Shown here one piece after another: positions 20,188 through 20,190 of a DNA stretch of 20,190 nt. Numbering within the stretch: the stretch's first letter is position 1; the number at the start of each line of letters is the position of its first letter. Below the pieces are notes generated by a model that did no database searches, was not told the DNA's origin, and was given only the letters and a program-made list of their open reading frames with translations. The translations under genes and the position numbers were made by a program. This DNA is from Candidatus Liptonbacteria bacterium (GTDB lineage: Bacteria > Patescibacteriota > Minisyncoccia > UBA6257 > 2-01-FULL-56-20). The stretch lies in contig JACRFR010000027.1 of NCBI GenBank assembly GCA_016212635.1, forward strand, positions 1 to 20,190, written 5' to 3'.

Positions 20188-20190
20188 TAG

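Overview
The window looks like part of a chromosome from an uncultivated bacterium, most likely a member of the Candidate Phyla Radiation (Patescibacteria). This is inference from gene content: a compact F1Fo operon with shortened delta and epsilon subunits, a short valyl-tRNA synthetase lacking its C-terminal arm, a PaaX/Cas2-like wHTH regulator, a PrsW-type protein, start codons with almost no Shine-Dalgarno motifs, and coding DNA that is GC-richer than the AT-rich linkers. The genetic code appears standard, because TAA, TAG and TGA all end recognisable genes.

Layout. 1-944 holds no credible gene. It is packed with repeats: 7-bp-period tandems, two copies of a 98-bp MITE-like element, REP-like palindromes and a CATTCCGG-type dispersed repeat. 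945-3236 carries a small membrane protein and an ABC exporter. A 24-bp perfect hairpin then separates this from the ATP synthase operon atpB-E-F-H-A-G-D-C (3353-10115). It is followed by a 523-residue protein with a beta-carbonic-anhydrase-like zinc signature (10216-11787) and tsaD (11789-13123). On the minus strand lie a PaaX/Cas2-like regulator (13489-14082) bracketed by two long palindromes, and possibly a tiny membrane protein. The plus strand resumes with valS (14486-17179), a PrsW-like protease, an Hsp20 chaperone, ribosomal protein bL28 and tRNA-Pro(GGG). The window ends exactly at the right end of an IS630-family element (19090-20187).

Two themes stand out. First, at least ten families of short repeats (periods of 7, 8-9 or 9-10 bp, plus palindromic modules) fill the linkers. 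The same families also occur in frame inside genes that are normally essential: the ABC exporter, atpA, atpH, atpG, tsaD (three blocks) and valS (three blocks). They add non-conserved peptide segments while leaving catalytic motifs readable. This resembles in principle the Rickettsia palindromic elements, but with different sequences. Second, there are unusual proteins: a ValRS with an apparent ASCH (PUA-like) domain inside its catalytic domain, and a carbonic-anhydrase-like protein downstream of the ATP synthase. The atpA reading frame contains an in-frame amber codon at codon 64, which needs checking against reads.

The genes mostly serve energy conservation (ATP synthase) and translation (TsaD for t6A modification, ValRS, bL28, tRNA-Pro), with proteostasis (Hsp20, PrsW) and one exporter. 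All homology calls are from memory of family motifs; no search was run.
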